Shown here piece after piece: positions 45,131-55,478 of a stretch of DNA of 64,000 nucleotides. How positions within the stretch are numbered: the stretch's first letter is position 1; each line of letters begins with the position of its first letter. Made by a program: the position numbers and the translations under genes. Below the pieces are notes generated by a model. The model searched no databases. It saw only the letters and a program-made list of their open reading frames with translations, and was not told the origin of the DNA. Source of the stretch: Labilithrix luteola (lineage in GTDB: Bacteria; Myxococcota_A; Polyangia; Polyangiales; Polyangiaceae); NCBI RefSeq assembly GCF_001263205.1, contig NZ_CP012333.1:8289501-8353500 (forward strand). Direction: 5' to 3'.

Positions 45131-45481
45131 ATGAGCGCGCGCGTCGACGAAGCCCTACGACTCCGAGCGCTCGCCCATCTCGGTCCCTTCGGCGACGCCT
45201 TGGCCCGTGAGCTCCTCGAGCAGGGGAGCGTCTACGTCGATCCCGACGTGCTCGCTTGGGAAGGTACGAAGGGCCCGATGCACGGCCACCGCGTGATCGT
45301 CCGCGTTCCCACCGCCCTCTATGGGAGGGCCGCGGCGAGCCACGCGGCGTTCGATGCCCTGTCGGCGTCCCTCGCCGCAGCCATGGCCGAGCGCGCTGGT
45401 CATTCGATGGCCGACGTCGTTCTCGAAGAGGGCGAGCCCCATCCGCGCGGTCCGCGCGGTCCGCGCGGCCCGTATCGCTGA
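45131..45481 (+). CDS. Small hypothetical protein downstream of the SPFH gene
   Basis: A 116-residue protein: MSARVDEALRLRALAHLGPF, then GSVYVDPDVLAWEGTKGPMH, an Ala-rich helix ASHAAFDALSASLAAAMAER and a tail of three GPR repeats. It has no signal peptide or transmembrane segment. Not recognised as a family. It starts 9 bases after the SPFH stop and ends 90 bases before a symmetric hairpin that closes the unit. Coding potential is moderate, and reading-frame content supports it. Confidence 0.55.
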   Translation: MSARVDEALRLRALAHLGPFGDALARELLEQGSVYVDPDVLAWEGTKGPMHGHRVIVRVPTALYGRAAASHAAFDALSASLAAAMAERAGHSMADVVLEEGEPHPRGPRGPRGPYR

Positions 45482-45567
45482 CGGCGTTGGCGCGACCAAA
45501 TCGGCCTTTTCGCCGACGTGCCTCGACCGCTCATTTCGCCGGCGAGCTACGCCGTTCCCGCAACAAT

Positions 45568-45604
45568 CCCTTCACGCCGCCTGCCTATCCAGCGGCGTGA
45601 AGGG
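45568..45604. terminator. Perfect hairpin between convergent genes
   Basis: CCCTTCACGCCGC and GCGGCGTGAAGGG form a 13-base perfect stem with an 11-base loop between the plus-strand small gene and the minus-strand ettA. It is likely a bidirectional terminator even though it lacks a T tract. Confidence 0.7.
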
Positions 45605-45624
45605 AGCACGGGAATCGCCGGCGA

Positions 45625-47298
<1,674 letters not shown>

Positions 47299-47477
47299 GG
47301 GGACCCGGCAGGGTAGCGCGGTCCCGAGCGCACGAGAACAAGAAGCGCGCGAACGCGATTGGCTGCTTCGGCAGGCGTCGCTACTGCGTCAGGGGCGAGC
47401 CGGCTGGGGAGCGTTTGGGCGCTGCGCCCCCAGCCATCATGTTCAGTCTCTGGTCAGTATCCGATCAGGATCCGGCG

Positions 47478-49025
47478 TCAGTGACCGGCTTCGACCTTGA
47501 CGCCCTTCGGGGGCTTGCCCAGCAAGAGAACGAGCGGAAGCGTGATGACGATGAGCGTCGCCGTGATCCAGAACGTATCGTTGAAGGCCATGACGGACGA
47601 CTGGATGCGCGTCGAGCCGTCCAGGATGGTGAGCGCCATTTGCTTGGCCTTGAGCAAGTCGGCGCCCTTGGCCACGAACCCACCGGTGAGCTGAGCCACG
47701 CGCGACTGGACGTCCGGATCGGTCACGGCCAGGTGCTCGATGAGCACGGAGCGGTGGAACGTCTGACGGTTGCCCAGGATCGTGGTGAGGAGCGCGACGC
47801 CGACGCTTCCGCCGAGCTGACGCGTGAGGTTGAAGAGCGCTGTCGCGCCCGCCACGTCTTCCTTGGGGATCGGCCCGAGCGCAGACATGCTCAGCGGCAG
47901 GAACATCAAGACCGTTCCGAAGGCGCGGATGACGAGCGGCCAGAACAGGTCGTCGGAACCCGTCGACGGTGTGAGCTGCGCGAGGAGCACGACCGCGCTC
48001 GCGAGGATCAGGCCGCCCCCGACGAGAACGATTCGCGGGTCGAACTTTCGGATGAGGATGGCGACGATGGGCATCGCGAAGGCCGACGTGAGCGCGCCCG
48101 GAAGGAGCAAAACACCGGTCTGCTGCGACGTGTAGTGCATCACGTTCTGCGAGAAGATCGGGATGGCGAAGAGCGCACCGTAGAGCGCCATACCGACGAC
48201 GACCGAAAGAATGCTGCCCGCCCAGAGCGAGCGGTAGCGGAGCACGCGCAGGTCGACGACGGGATCCTTCGCGCCGAGGACGCGGAAGACGAAGAGCACC
48301 ATCCCGAGCCCACCGAGGATGGCCATCGTGGTGACGAAGGGCGATTCGAACCAATCGTCCGTGTAGCCTTCTTCGAGGAAGGTCTGGAAACACCCGATGC
48401 CGATGGCGAGCAGGGCGATCGCGAGCCAGTCGACCGGGGCGTTCGGGCCTGTCTTCTTCTTGTCGGCCGGAAGGGCCGTGACGCACATGAACGTGGCGGC
48501 GATGCCGACGGGGAGGTTGATGAAGAAGATCCAGCGCCAGTTGATGTTGGTGACGATGTAGCCGCCGAGCGTCGGACCGATGACGGGGCCGGCGATGACG
48601 ATGGCGCCGAAGAAGCCTTGCGCCATGGCCTGCTCTTCGCGCGGGAAGGTCTCGAAGAGGATCGCTTGCGCTTTGGCGAGCAGGCCTCCTCCGAAGAGGC
48701 CTTGGAGCACGCGCGCGACGGTCAGCATCCACAGCGTGGTCGACATGCCGCAGAGCATCGACGCCGCCGTGAAGCCGACCAGCGAGAAGATGAAGTACTT
48801 CTTCTTGCCGAAGCGGTTACCGAGCCAGGCGCTCAGCGGAAGAATGATGACGTTCGCGATCGCGTAGCTCGTGATGACCCACGTGATCTGCGTCAGCGTC
48901 GCGCCGAGCGACGCTTGCATGTCGGTGAGCGCGACGTTGACGATCGACGTGTCGATGATCTCGAGCAGGGCGCCGAGGGCGACCGCGACCGCGACCAACC
49001 ACTTGTTGGAGCCTTGTTCGGCCAT
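47478..49025 (-). CDS. emrB: DHA2-type major facilitator multidrug exporter (EmrB-like)
   Basis: A 515-residue MFS transporter with about 14 hydrophobic segments, the DHA2 layout. The start MAEQGSNKWLVAVAVALGAL, the first-helix motif LLEIIDTSIVNVALTDMQAS, the motif-A region GNRFGKKKYF and the motif-C-like GPVIGPTLGGY all fit EmrB/QacA. It uses the proton gradient to expel hydrophobic compounds. The stop of emrA lies just before the emrB start (6 bases between), so they form an operon with a TetR repressor divergent from emrA. No outer-membrane TolC-type gene is in the operon; one must come from elsewhere in the genome. Confidence 0.95.
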   Translation of the reverse strand: MAEQGSNKWLVAVAVALGALLEIIDTSIVNVALTDMQASLGATLTQITWVITSYAIANVIILPLSAWLGNRFGKKKYFIFSLVGFTAASMLCGMSTTLWMLTVARVLQGLFGGGLLAKAQAILFETFPREEQAMAQGFFGAIVIAGPVIGPTLGGYIVTNINWRWIFFINLPVGIAATFMCVTALPADKKKTGPNAPVDWLAIALLAIGIGCFQTFLEEGYTDDWFESPFVTTMAILGGLGMVLFVFRVLGAKDPVVDLRVLRYRSLWAGSILSVVVGMALYGALFAIPIFSQNVMHYTSQQTGVLLLPGALTSAFAMPIVAILIRKFDPRIVLVGGGLILASAVVLLAQLTPSTGSDDLFWPLVIRAFGTVLMFLPLSMSALGPIPKEDVAGATALFNLTRQLGGSVGVALLTTILGNRQTFHRSVLIEHLAVTDPDVQSRVAQLTGGFVAKGADLLKAKQMALTILDGSTRIQSSVMAFNDTFWITATLIVITLPLVLLLGKPPKGVKVEAGH

Positions 49026-49031
49026 CGAGAA

Positions 49032-50285
49032 TCAGTGCCTCGTGTTGATCGTGAGATCGACGTTCATGCCCGGACGGAGCACGACCGACGTCGGCACGTT
49101 CGTCAGCTTGACCTTCACGGGCACGCGCTGGACCACCTTCGTGAAGTTGCCGCTCGCGTTGTCGGGCGGGAGAAGCGCGAAGCGCGCGCCGGTGGCCGCC
49201 GAGAAGCTCTCGACTTCGCCATGCACGGTGACGCCGGGGAACGCGTCGATGGTGGCTTCGGCAGGCTGACCTGCGCGCATATGGCCGATCTGGGTTTCCT
49301 TGAAGTTCGCCGTGATCCACACGGCCTGCGTCGGCACGAGCTGGACGATCGGCGAGCCAATCGAGAGCGTCTGCCCGACGGCGACCGACTTCTTCGAGAC
49401 GACGCCGTCCGACGGCGCGGTGATCTTGGTGTACGAGAGATCGAGAGAAGCGAGGTCGCGAACGGCCTTGAGCTGCTCGACCTGCGCATGGGCGGCCTTC
49501 GCGCGCGCGTCGGCCTGGGCGACGTACACGTCGACCTCGCTCGCCTTGGTGACGTTCGCCGAGGCTTCCTGCACGCGGCTCGACGCCTGCGCGACGCTCG
49601 CACGGATGTTGGCGAGGCTCGCGCGCGCCTGGGCGAGCTGGGCAGTCGCGGTGTCGAACGAGGTCTTCGCGCGATCGAGTTCGACTTGCGAGACGGACCC
49701 TGACGCGACGAGCTTGGCCGCGCGATCGCGGTCGATCGTGGCCTGGGAGAGGGTGGCTTCGGCTGCGGAGATGCGCGCCTCGGCTTCGAGAACCTGGTCG
49801 CGCGAACCCGTCGCGCTGGCCGACGCGGCGCTGAACGACGCGCTGGCGGCGGACTTGTTGGCGTGGGCGCCGACCGTCGAAAGGCGGGCGTCGGCATCGG
49901 CCGCCGAGGCATTGGCAACGGCGGCGGCGAGGTTGGCTTCGGCCTGCGCGAGACGGGCCTTGGCCGGCGCGTCGTCGATCTCGGCGAGCACCTGACCGGC
50001 CTTCACGATCTCGTTGTCGCTGAAGTTCACCTTCACGACCATGCCGGACGTGCGCGGCGCGACGGCGACGACGTCGGCGTCGACCTGAGCGTCGTCCGTC
50101 GACTCCAGACCACGGTGCGTGATGACGTATCCACCGCCGACGACGGCCGCGATGCCTCCGACGGCGAGCAGGATCGTGCGTGCCTTACCCGGCTTCTTGG
50201 CCCCGGTCGCGGCAGCCGCATCGGTCGTGTCTTTCGCGCGGGGAGCAGCAATGTCCGCGTGGGGGGCAGCTTCGTCGAGAGCCAT
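49032..50285 (-). CDS. emrA: HlyD-family membrane fusion protein (EmrA-like)
   Basis: A 417-residue periplasmic adaptor for the EmrB-type exporter. A short cytoplasmic start, one transmembrane helix (TILLAVGGIAAVVGGGYVI, about 37-55), and a biotinyl-lipoyl-like half-motif (STDDAQVDADVVAVAPRTSG) precede a long Ala-rich coiled-coil hairpin of about 180 residues (roughly 110-290) richer in repeats than usual. Then comes the second lipoyl half (YTKITAPSDGVVSKKSVAVG) and beta-barrel domain. It bridges EmrB to an outer-membrane channel. The ATG was chosen because a TTG nine codons earlier would bury the ribosome site AGGAAGG. Two operators lie directly upstream. Confidence 0.94.
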   Translation of the reverse strand: MALDEAAPHADIAAPRAKDTTDAAAATGAKKPGKARTILLAVGGIAAVVGGGYVITHRGLESTDDAQVDADVVAVAPRTSGMVVKVNFSDNEIVKAGQVLAEIDDAPAKARLAQAEANLAAAVANASAADADARLSTVGAHANKSAASASFSAASASATGSRDQVLEAEARISAAEATLSQATIDRDRAAKLVASGSVSQVELDRAKTSFDTATAQLAQARASLANIRASVAQASSRVQEASANVTKASEVDVYVAQADARAKAAHAQVEQLKAVRDLASLDLSYTKITAPSDGVVSKKSVAVGQTLSIGSPIVQLVPTQAVWITANFKETQIGHMRAGQPAEATIDAFPGVTVHGEVESFSAATGARFALLPPDNASGNFTKVVQRVPVKVKLTNVPTSVVLRPGMNVDLTINTRH

Positions 50286-50308
50286 GGATTCTTGATGCCT
50301 TCCTAATC

Positions 50309-50323
50309 GCAACTGTCGTTTGC
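50309..50323. promoter_or_regulatory. TetR operator, distal half-matching site
   Basis: GCAAC-TGTCG-TTTGC, an inverted repeat with one mismatch, lies between emrA and the TetR gene. It matches the arrangement of the second site at 50355. Probable repressor binding site. Confidence 0.65.
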
Positions 50324-50354
50324 CTTTGGGAAGCTACGATCGAGGGCTTGAAAA

Positions 50355-50371
50355 GGCAACGAGATGTTGCC
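50355..50371. promoter_or_regulatory. TetR operator, perfect palindrome
   Basis: GGCAAC-GAGAT-GTTGCC, a perfect 6-base inverted repeat with a 5-base centre, ends 11 bases before the TetR start codon. Its position suggests autorepression and control of the divergent emrAB operon. Confidence 0.8.
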
Positions 50372-50382
50372 ATTGTCTCCCC

Positions 50383-51015
50383 ATGACCGACACGGCAGGC
50401 AGCGCGCAGCGCCGTACGGCAGGGGTTCGATGCGGCGGACGCAGTGCCCGTGTCGTGGAAAATGTGCTCGAGGCAGCTGTGGCTGAGCTTGCGAGGGTCG
50501 GCTACAGCGCTCTCCGAGTCGAAGACGTGGCTGTTCTCGCGAAGGTCAACAAGACCACTGTCTACCGCCGCTGGCCGACGAAGAGCGAGCTCATCGCCGA
50601 TGCGATCCGGTCGGTGGCGGGTTTCGACGAGCCGCTGCCCGACACCGGAACGATCCGCGGTGACCTCATCGAGCTCGTCCGTCGTTCGCTCGCCTTCGCT
50701 CGCAAGCCCGAAGGCCGCGCGGTCTCTCGTCTCATCGTGGTCGAGGGCGGCACGCCCGAGGTGGACGCGCTCGCGCGCCTCTTGCGCGATCAGAAGCGGG
50801 CCAAGAATGCCGAGGTCATCACGCGCGCGATTGCTCGCGGCGAGCTTCCGCACGATACGCCGGCGGATCTGGTCGTCGATGCAATCACGTCGCCGCTCTT
50901 TGCGAGGGCCATGCGGTTCAACGAGAAGATCGATCAGGCGACCATCATCGCGCTCGTCGATCTCGTCGTGACGGGAGCGGAGAACGTCGGCAAGCGCGGA
51001 TCACGAGGTCGTTAA
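50383..51015 (+). CDS. TetR family transcriptional repressor of the efflux operon
   Basis: A 210-residue TetR-type regulator. The N-terminal HTH is VVENVLEAAVAELARVGYSA then LRVEDVAVLAKVNKTTVYRR, followed by WPTKSELIADAI. The C-terminal domain (DLIELVRRSLAFARKPEGRA, ARAMRFNEKIDQATIIALVD) fits the TetR_C family with a ligand pocket. It is divergent from emrA across a 97-base spacer that holds two operators. It probably represses emrAB and its own gene, and is released by a substrate of the pump. An earlier start (at 50320) lies upstream of the operator and is rejected. Confidence 0.92.
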   Translation: MTDTAGSAQRRTAGVRCGGRSARVVENVLEAAVAELARVGYSALRVEDVAVLAKVNKTTVYRRWPTKSELIADAIRSVAGFDEPLPDTGTIRGDLIELVRRSLAFARKPEGRAVSRLIVVEGGTPEVDALARLLRDQKRAKNAEVITRAIARGELPHDTPADLVVDAITSPLFARAMRFNEKIDQATIIALVDLVVTGAENVGKRGSRGR

Positions 51016-51214
51016 CGGTAGCGGGCCGCTCCGTTTTCAACGGCACTCGTCGTTCGCGCGGTCCTCTTGGACCTACGTTCAGGTCGCGCCTTTCGTTTCA
51101 TATTCACGACTGCGGCGACCAATTGCACGGGCCACGGCCGTTCGCGCAAGTCTGTCGCAAACTCCGTTTGATTTTTCAATCAGCGCAACGGAGTTTGCGC
51201 TGTAGCTTGGCGGA

Positions 51215-52333
51215 GTGTCTCCGCCTCTCGTCGTCGAACGCGGCCGCATCCTCGCGTACCGAGTGGTCGACGTGGGAGACACCATCGCACTCGACGTGGC
51301 CGAACGGCTCGTGCAGGGCTCGAGTCGCTTCAAGCTCGGTGGCACCCTTGTCGAGGGCCTCGTCATTCCCGTGCGCCCGCTCGCTATCGATCTCGGCGAG
51401 CTCGACATCGTCGTGCCCTCGCTCGGCATGCGGCTCCCGGCACGCGCGTCGGCGCACGTCTTCGACTTCGGCGCGCTCTCGATCCTCTACGACGTCCCGA
51501 TCGTGCCGGGATCGTCGCTTCAGGAGCTGATCCCACTCTGCGACGCGCTCTACGAAGCTTCCGAGCTGGATGCGGAGGGCAAGAAGCACCGCGAAGAGCT
51601 CCTCAAGCGTCTTGGCTCGAGCGTCGAGAAGCCCCACGATTGGGCCGAGGTCGAGACCTACACCATCGTGTTCGTGGAGAAGTTCGCCGACGCGGACGGA
51701 CATGATGGGCGAACGAGCTTCGATGGCCTCGCCGACTCGGAGGTCGTTGCCAAGCTCCTTCTCGGCGAGACGAGCGAGAAGCCCCTCAACGCGACTGTGC
51801 GCAGAGACGTTCTCGGCAACGCCTTTTCGTACCTCGAAGACGACCTCGTCATCGTCGACTGGAACAGCGCCCTCGTCGTCGAACCGAACGGCTCACGCAT
51901 CGTTCCGTTCCTCCTCGAACTCGCGACCTGTCAGCTCCTCGAGTTTCGCTACTACGACACCCTTCTCGATGCGCAGCTCGCGCGGGTCTATGAGCATGTC
52001 GAGAAGAGCAAGCCGCGCGTGTTCCGGAGTCCGTACCGTGGGCTGACGCGCGACGTGCTCCGGCGCTTCATGGAGCTCACGGAGTTCAGCGAGCGCGTCG
52101 ACAACGCCATCAAGTCGGTCGGTGACGTTTACCTCGCGCGCGTCTACCTCGCGGCCATCAAACGGTTTCGCGTTCCGGACTGGCGAGAGAGCGTGGAGGC
52201 AAAGCTCGGTCTCGTCGCGCGCGCCTTCGACCTCCTCAAAGGCGAAGTGGACACCTCCCGCGCGGAGCTTCTCGAAATCATTGTCGTGCTGCTCATTCTC
52301 GCCGAGCTCCTCGCCGCGTTTAGGCCCCATTAG
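51215..52333 (+). CDS. Membrane-anchored RMD1/DUF155-like protein
   Basis: A 372-residue protein starting with GTG. The N-terminal half has IALDVAERLVQGSSRFKLGG and the FDFGALSILYDVPIVPG segment. The C-terminal half matches the RMD1 pattern VGDVYLARVYLAAIKRFRVP, WRESVEAKLGLVARAFDLLK and ends with a transmembrane helix (LLEIIVVLLILAELLAAF). Eukaryotic members are mitochondrial inner-membrane proteins linked to translation or mitochondrial DNA maintenance; bacterial ones are poorly studied. Identification is moderate because it rests on motif spacing read by eye. It stands alone between TetR and the histidine kinase. Confidence 0.6.
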   Translation: MSPPLVVERGRILAYRVVDVGDTIALDVAERLVQGSSRFKLGGTLVEGLVIPVRPLAIDLGELDIVVPSLGMRLPARASAHVFDFGALSILYDVPIVPGSSLQELIPLCDALYEASELDAEGKKHREELLKRLGSSVEKPHDWAEVETYTIVFVEKFADADGHDGRTSFDGLADSEVVAKLLLGETSEKPLNATVRRDVLGNAFSYLEDDLVIVDWNSALVVEPNGSRIVPFLLELATCQLLEFRYYDTLLDAQLARVYEHVEKSKPRVFRSPYRGLTRDVLRRFMELTEFSERVDNAIKSVGDVYLARVYLAAIKRFRVPDWRESVEAKLGLVARAFDLLKGEVDTSRAELLEIIVVLLILAELLAAFRPH

Positions 52334-52494
52334 GTCGGGTGAAATGACCATGGGTCGCGAACGGGCCAAGTCCGCGATTCTCGGAGCGACCAGTGCATTC
52401 TGCATGCGTGCCCAAGTGGGGCATCGAGTCGTAGCCCAAAGGAACGACGCCGCGCTGTCTTGTAGCGCCTTGGACGCATGCTACTAGGGAGGCA

Positions 52495-53901
52495 ATGCTG
52501 ACTCTGGGGGATCCGGGGCCGGACCTTTGGTCTCGCTTCGAGGAAGGCAGCGCTCCGGACGATGATCCGGTCGTCACGCGGTGGACGCGCTCGGCGCGCG
52601 CCAAGCATCTCGTCTCGTCGAAACCGATTGGCCTGTGCGTCGCTGCGTCGGCGGTGGCCGAGCGCCAGGCGCGATCGGCAGCGTTGCTCGCAGCGGCCGA
52701 TCGACTTCTCGCTTCGGCGGCCGAGGAGCTCGTCTCGCGCGGCTGCGCGGTCGTCGTCACCGACGCCGAGGGCGTCATCCTCCGCACGTACGGTGTGGAC
52801 GGCCTCGAAGATCGTGCGGCGCGTCCTGGTCTCGTCGAGGGGACACGCTGGTGCGAGGCGATGCGCGGCACGAACGGCATGGGCACCGCGCTCGAGGAGG
52901 GAACGGCCGTCGCCGTTATCGGGCGCGCCCACTTCGACCCCGCCGCACGCAATCTCGTTTGCTACAGCGTTCCGATTCGGGGCGTGAACGGCGTCATCGT
53001 CGCAGCGCTCGACATCTCGGCGCTCGCGGCCACGGCGGACCCCTTGCTCGGCGTCGTCGTGCAGAGCCTGGGTGCTGCCATCGAAGGCGCACTTCGGGTT
53101 CATGCGGTCGAGCAGGTCGCCAGCCAGATGGATGCGCTCCGTAGCGAAGAGGCCGAGGCGCGCAAGTTGCGCGACGAGCTCGCGTCGACGCTCAAATTGA
53201 ACGAGACGTTCTTGGCGGTCGTCGCCCACGAGCTGCGTGGGCCCCTGGCCACGGTCTCGATGGGGGCCGACTTGCTCCTCGCGCGCGCGCACGACGCGAA
53301 GCAGCGTCGCGTCGCAAGTCTCGTGCGTTCGAGCGGCCAACGCATGTCGCGCATGGTGGAGGAGCTCTTCGACCTCGCACGCGCTCGATTGGGCGGCGGC
53401 ATTCCGCTTCTCCAACGCGTGGGAATGGACTTCGGCGCCGTCGCCGAGCGCGTCGTCGGCGAGTTGGCCCTCGCACACCCCACGCGCGCGCTCGATCTCA
53501 CGAAGAAGGGCGACACGTTCGGCGATTGGGACGAAGTGCGCATCGGTCAGCTCGTTTCCAATCTGATCACGAATGCGATTCGTCATGGCGGCAACGACAG
53601 CCCCATTCGCGTCGAGATCGACGGGAGCTCGGCGAGCTCGGTCGTCGTCACCGTCACGAACGAAGGTGAAATCCCCTCCGATGTCCGTTCGCGTCTCTTC
53701 GATCCGTTCGAGGTCAGTCGCTTGACACGGTCGCGCGAAGGGCTCGGTCTCGGGCTCTTCATCGCGTCGCGGGTGGCCGAAGCGCATCGAGGCACGATCT
53801 CCGTCGCCTCGCGTGCCGGCGAGACGGTCTTTCGCGTGATGCTCCCGCGCCACGACGGTGCGGCGAATTCTTGGTCGAAGGTGCCAGTCTCGGTCGGTTG
53901 A
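52495..53901 (+). CDS. Sensor histidine kinase with an AcoR-type GAF domain
   Basis: A 468-residue soluble histidine kinase. Residues about 1-50 contain WTRSARAKHLVSSKPIGLCV, and residues about 75-200 form a GAF-like sensor with GLVEGTRWCEAMRGTNGMGT, DPAARNLVCYSVPIRGVNGV and AALDIS, which are hallmarks of the sensor part of AcoR-type sigma-54 activators. The HisKA domain has the phospho-acceptor His245 in FLAVVAHELRGPLATVS. The ATPase has an N-box (LITNAIRHG) and G-box (EGLGLGLFIASRVAEAH). No transmembrane segment is visible, so the signal is cytoplasmic. No response regulator is adjacent. Confidence 0.9.
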   Translation: MLTLGDPGPDLWSRFEEGSAPDDDPVVTRWTRSARAKHLVSSKPIGLCVAASAVAERQARSAALLAAADRLLASAAEELVSRGCAVVVTDAEGVILRTYGVDGLEDRAARPGLVEGTRWCEAMRGTNGMGTALEEGTAVAVIGRAHFDPAARNLVCYSVPIRGVNGVIVAALDISALAATADPLLGVVVQSLGAAIEGALRVHAVEQVASQMDALRSEEAEARKLRDELASTLKLNETFLAVVAHELRGPLATVSMGADLLLARAHDAKQRRVASLVRSSGQRMSRMVEELFDLARARLGGGIPLLQRVGMDFGAVAERVVGELALAHPTRALDLTKKGDTFGDWDEVRIGQLVSNLITNAIRHGGNDSPIRVEIDGSSASSVVVTVTNEGEIPSDVRSRLFDPFEVSRLTRSREGLGLGLFIASRVAEAHRGTISVASRAGETVFRVMLPRHDGAANSWSKVPVSVG

Positions 53902-53945
53902 CGCTCGTCACGCGGGTGACCGCGCGATCGTGATATTGGACGGTC

Positions 53946-54947
53946 ATGCGCGTGACGGTCCTCGGTGCGGGTTACATGGGCACGGCAATGGCAGAGGTTG
54001 CTGCCATGGGCGGTCACGACGTCCGGCTGTGGGGCACGTGGCTCGACGACGCCATGATCGAGGCGGTCGAGCAGCGGCGTGAGCATCCGCGTTTGAAGAT
54101 GGTCGTCGACGCGCGCATCGTGCCCATGCGCAGTGGCGCGCTCGCCGAAGCGCTCGCGGGAGCCGAGCTCGTCATCCACGGCGTGAGCTCTGATGGTGCG
54201 ATGGCAGTCATGGAGAAGGCCGGCCCGCACATTCCGGACGTCCCCGTGCTCAGCGTCACGAAGGGCTTTCTGCCGTCGCGCTCCGGCGCGATGGATCGAA
54301 TCGACGTCGTCCTCTCGGAGATCGCCGGGCGCAAGCTGCGCTTCGTGCACGCGGCAGGACCTGCCAAGGCGATCGAAATCGCGCGGCGCGTCCTCACGCT
54401 CATGTGCTTCGCGGGCGAACGCCTCGAAGACGCCCGCACGTGCGCGGCGGTGATGGGCGCCCCGCACATGCAGATCGCCACGTCGGACGACATCGCGGGC
54501 GCCGAAATTTGCTCGGCCATGAAGAACGCCTATGCGACCGGCCTCGGTCTCTGGGACGGCATGGTCGGCGCCGACTGTCACAACGCACGCGCGGCGTGCT
54601 TCACGCAGGGCATCGTCGAGATGGAAGCCCTCGTGAAGGCTGGCGGCGGCCTTCGCGAGACGGTGCAGCGCGCGGCGGGCGTCGGCGATCTCCACGTGAC
54701 GGCGGCGGCGGGGCGAAACCGCGCGTTCGGCGAGCGGGTAGGGAAGGGCACGCCTGCCAAGCAGGTCGCCGCGGAGATGCTCGCGGCCGGTCAGCTGACC
54801 GAGGGCTATGCCGCCATCGCCTCCGCATGGCGCTGGGCCCAGGAGCACGGCGTACGCGATCTGCCGTTTCTCAAGGCCCTCAACGCGATCGTGTGGGAAG
54901 GCGCTGAGGTTGCTCCCACGCTCGCGTCGCTGAAGCTCACCGTCTGA
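53946..54947 (+). CDS. gpsA: NAD(P)-dependent glycerol-3-phosphate dehydrogenase
   Basis: A 333-residue GpsA-type enzyme. The NAD-binding motif is MRVTVLGAGYMGTAMAEVAA (GAGYMG at 7-12). Other family segments are PVLSVTKGFLPSR, the catalytic-lysine region AEICSAMKNAYATGLGLWDG and, in the C-terminal domain, GVGDLHVTAAAGRNRAFGER. It reduces dihydroxyacetone phosphate to glycerol 3-phosphate for phospholipid synthesis. The start is well supported. It sits 45 bases after the histidine-kinase stop; the two may be cotranscribed, though without a functional reason I can name. Confidence 0.92.
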   Translation: MRVTVLGAGYMGTAMAEVAAMGGHDVRLWGTWLDDAMIEAVEQRREHPRLKMVVDARIVPMRSGALAEALAGAELVIHGVSSDGAMAVMEKAGPHIPDVPVLSVTKGFLPSRSGAMDRIDVVLSEIAGRKLRFVHAAGPAKAIEIARRVLTLMCFAGERLEDARTCAAVMGAPHMQIATSDDIAGAEICSAMKNAYATGLGLWDGMVGADCHNARAACFTQGIVEMEALVKAGGGLRETVQRAAGVGDLHVTAAAGRNRAFGERVGKGTPAKQVAAEMLAAGQLTEGYAAIASAWRWAQEHGVRDLPFLKALNAIVWEGAEVAPTLASLKLTV

Positions 54948-55025
54948 CGCTCGCGCTGTCCACGGGCCTTCGTGTGCGCGGTCTCGCTTCCCCGCGTCGC
55001 GAGCACAGTGGTAAACAAAGAAGTC

Positions 55026-55436
55026 ATGCGTCAATGCTTCGGCGTCGTGGCTCCGATGTTTTCCCGCGTTTCCCGCCTCGTCTCGGGAGGCGTGCTCGTG
55101 GTGGGGGTCGTCGCTGGGATGGGTTGCAACAAGAAGGCGGCCGGGACTTCGTCGGTCACCTCCGAGGGCGGTCCCGTCGCCATCACCGCCGGTGAAGACG
55201 GTTTCTCGCCGAGCTCCGTCAAGCTGAAGAAGGGCGCGCACACCACGCTCGTCTTCACGCGAACGACCGATCAGACGTGCGCCACCGAGGTCGTCTTTCC
55301 GGAGCTCAACGTGAGGAAGGACCTCCCGAAGGGCATGCCCGTCACGATCCCCGTTCCGACGGACAAGGAGCAGACGCTCACCTTCCAGTGCGGCATGGGA
55401 ATGTACAAGAGCTCGGTCGTCATCTCGGCGCAGTGA
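55026..55436 (+). CDS. Cupredoxin-like lipoprotein
   Basis: A 136-residue predicted lipoprotein with the lipobox VAGMGC at about residue 34. A cupredoxin-type domain of 85 residues follows: ITAGEDGFSPSSVKLKKGAH, VFTRTTDQTCATEVVFPEL, PTDKEQTLTFQCGMGMYKSS. The Cys/Met pair near the C-terminus (FQCGMGMY) and upstream candidates resemble the copper site, but the usual His ligands are not obvious, so copper binding is uncertain. Members include redox and metal-delivery proteins. A shorter start at 55056 (MFSRVSRLVSGG) is equally likely. The gene ends 42 bases from a convergent sigma-factor gene. Confidence 0.75.
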   Translation: MRQCFGVVAPMFSRVSRLVSGGVLVVGVVAGMGCNKKAAGTSSVTSEGGPVAITAGEDGFSPSSVKLKKGAHTTLVFTRTTDQTCATEVVFPELNVRKDLPKGMPVTIPVPTDKEQTLTFQCGMGMYKSSVVISAQ

Positions 55437-55478
55437 CGCGGTCGGCGTGAGTCGGGGCGAGCGCTTCGCCGACGGAGC

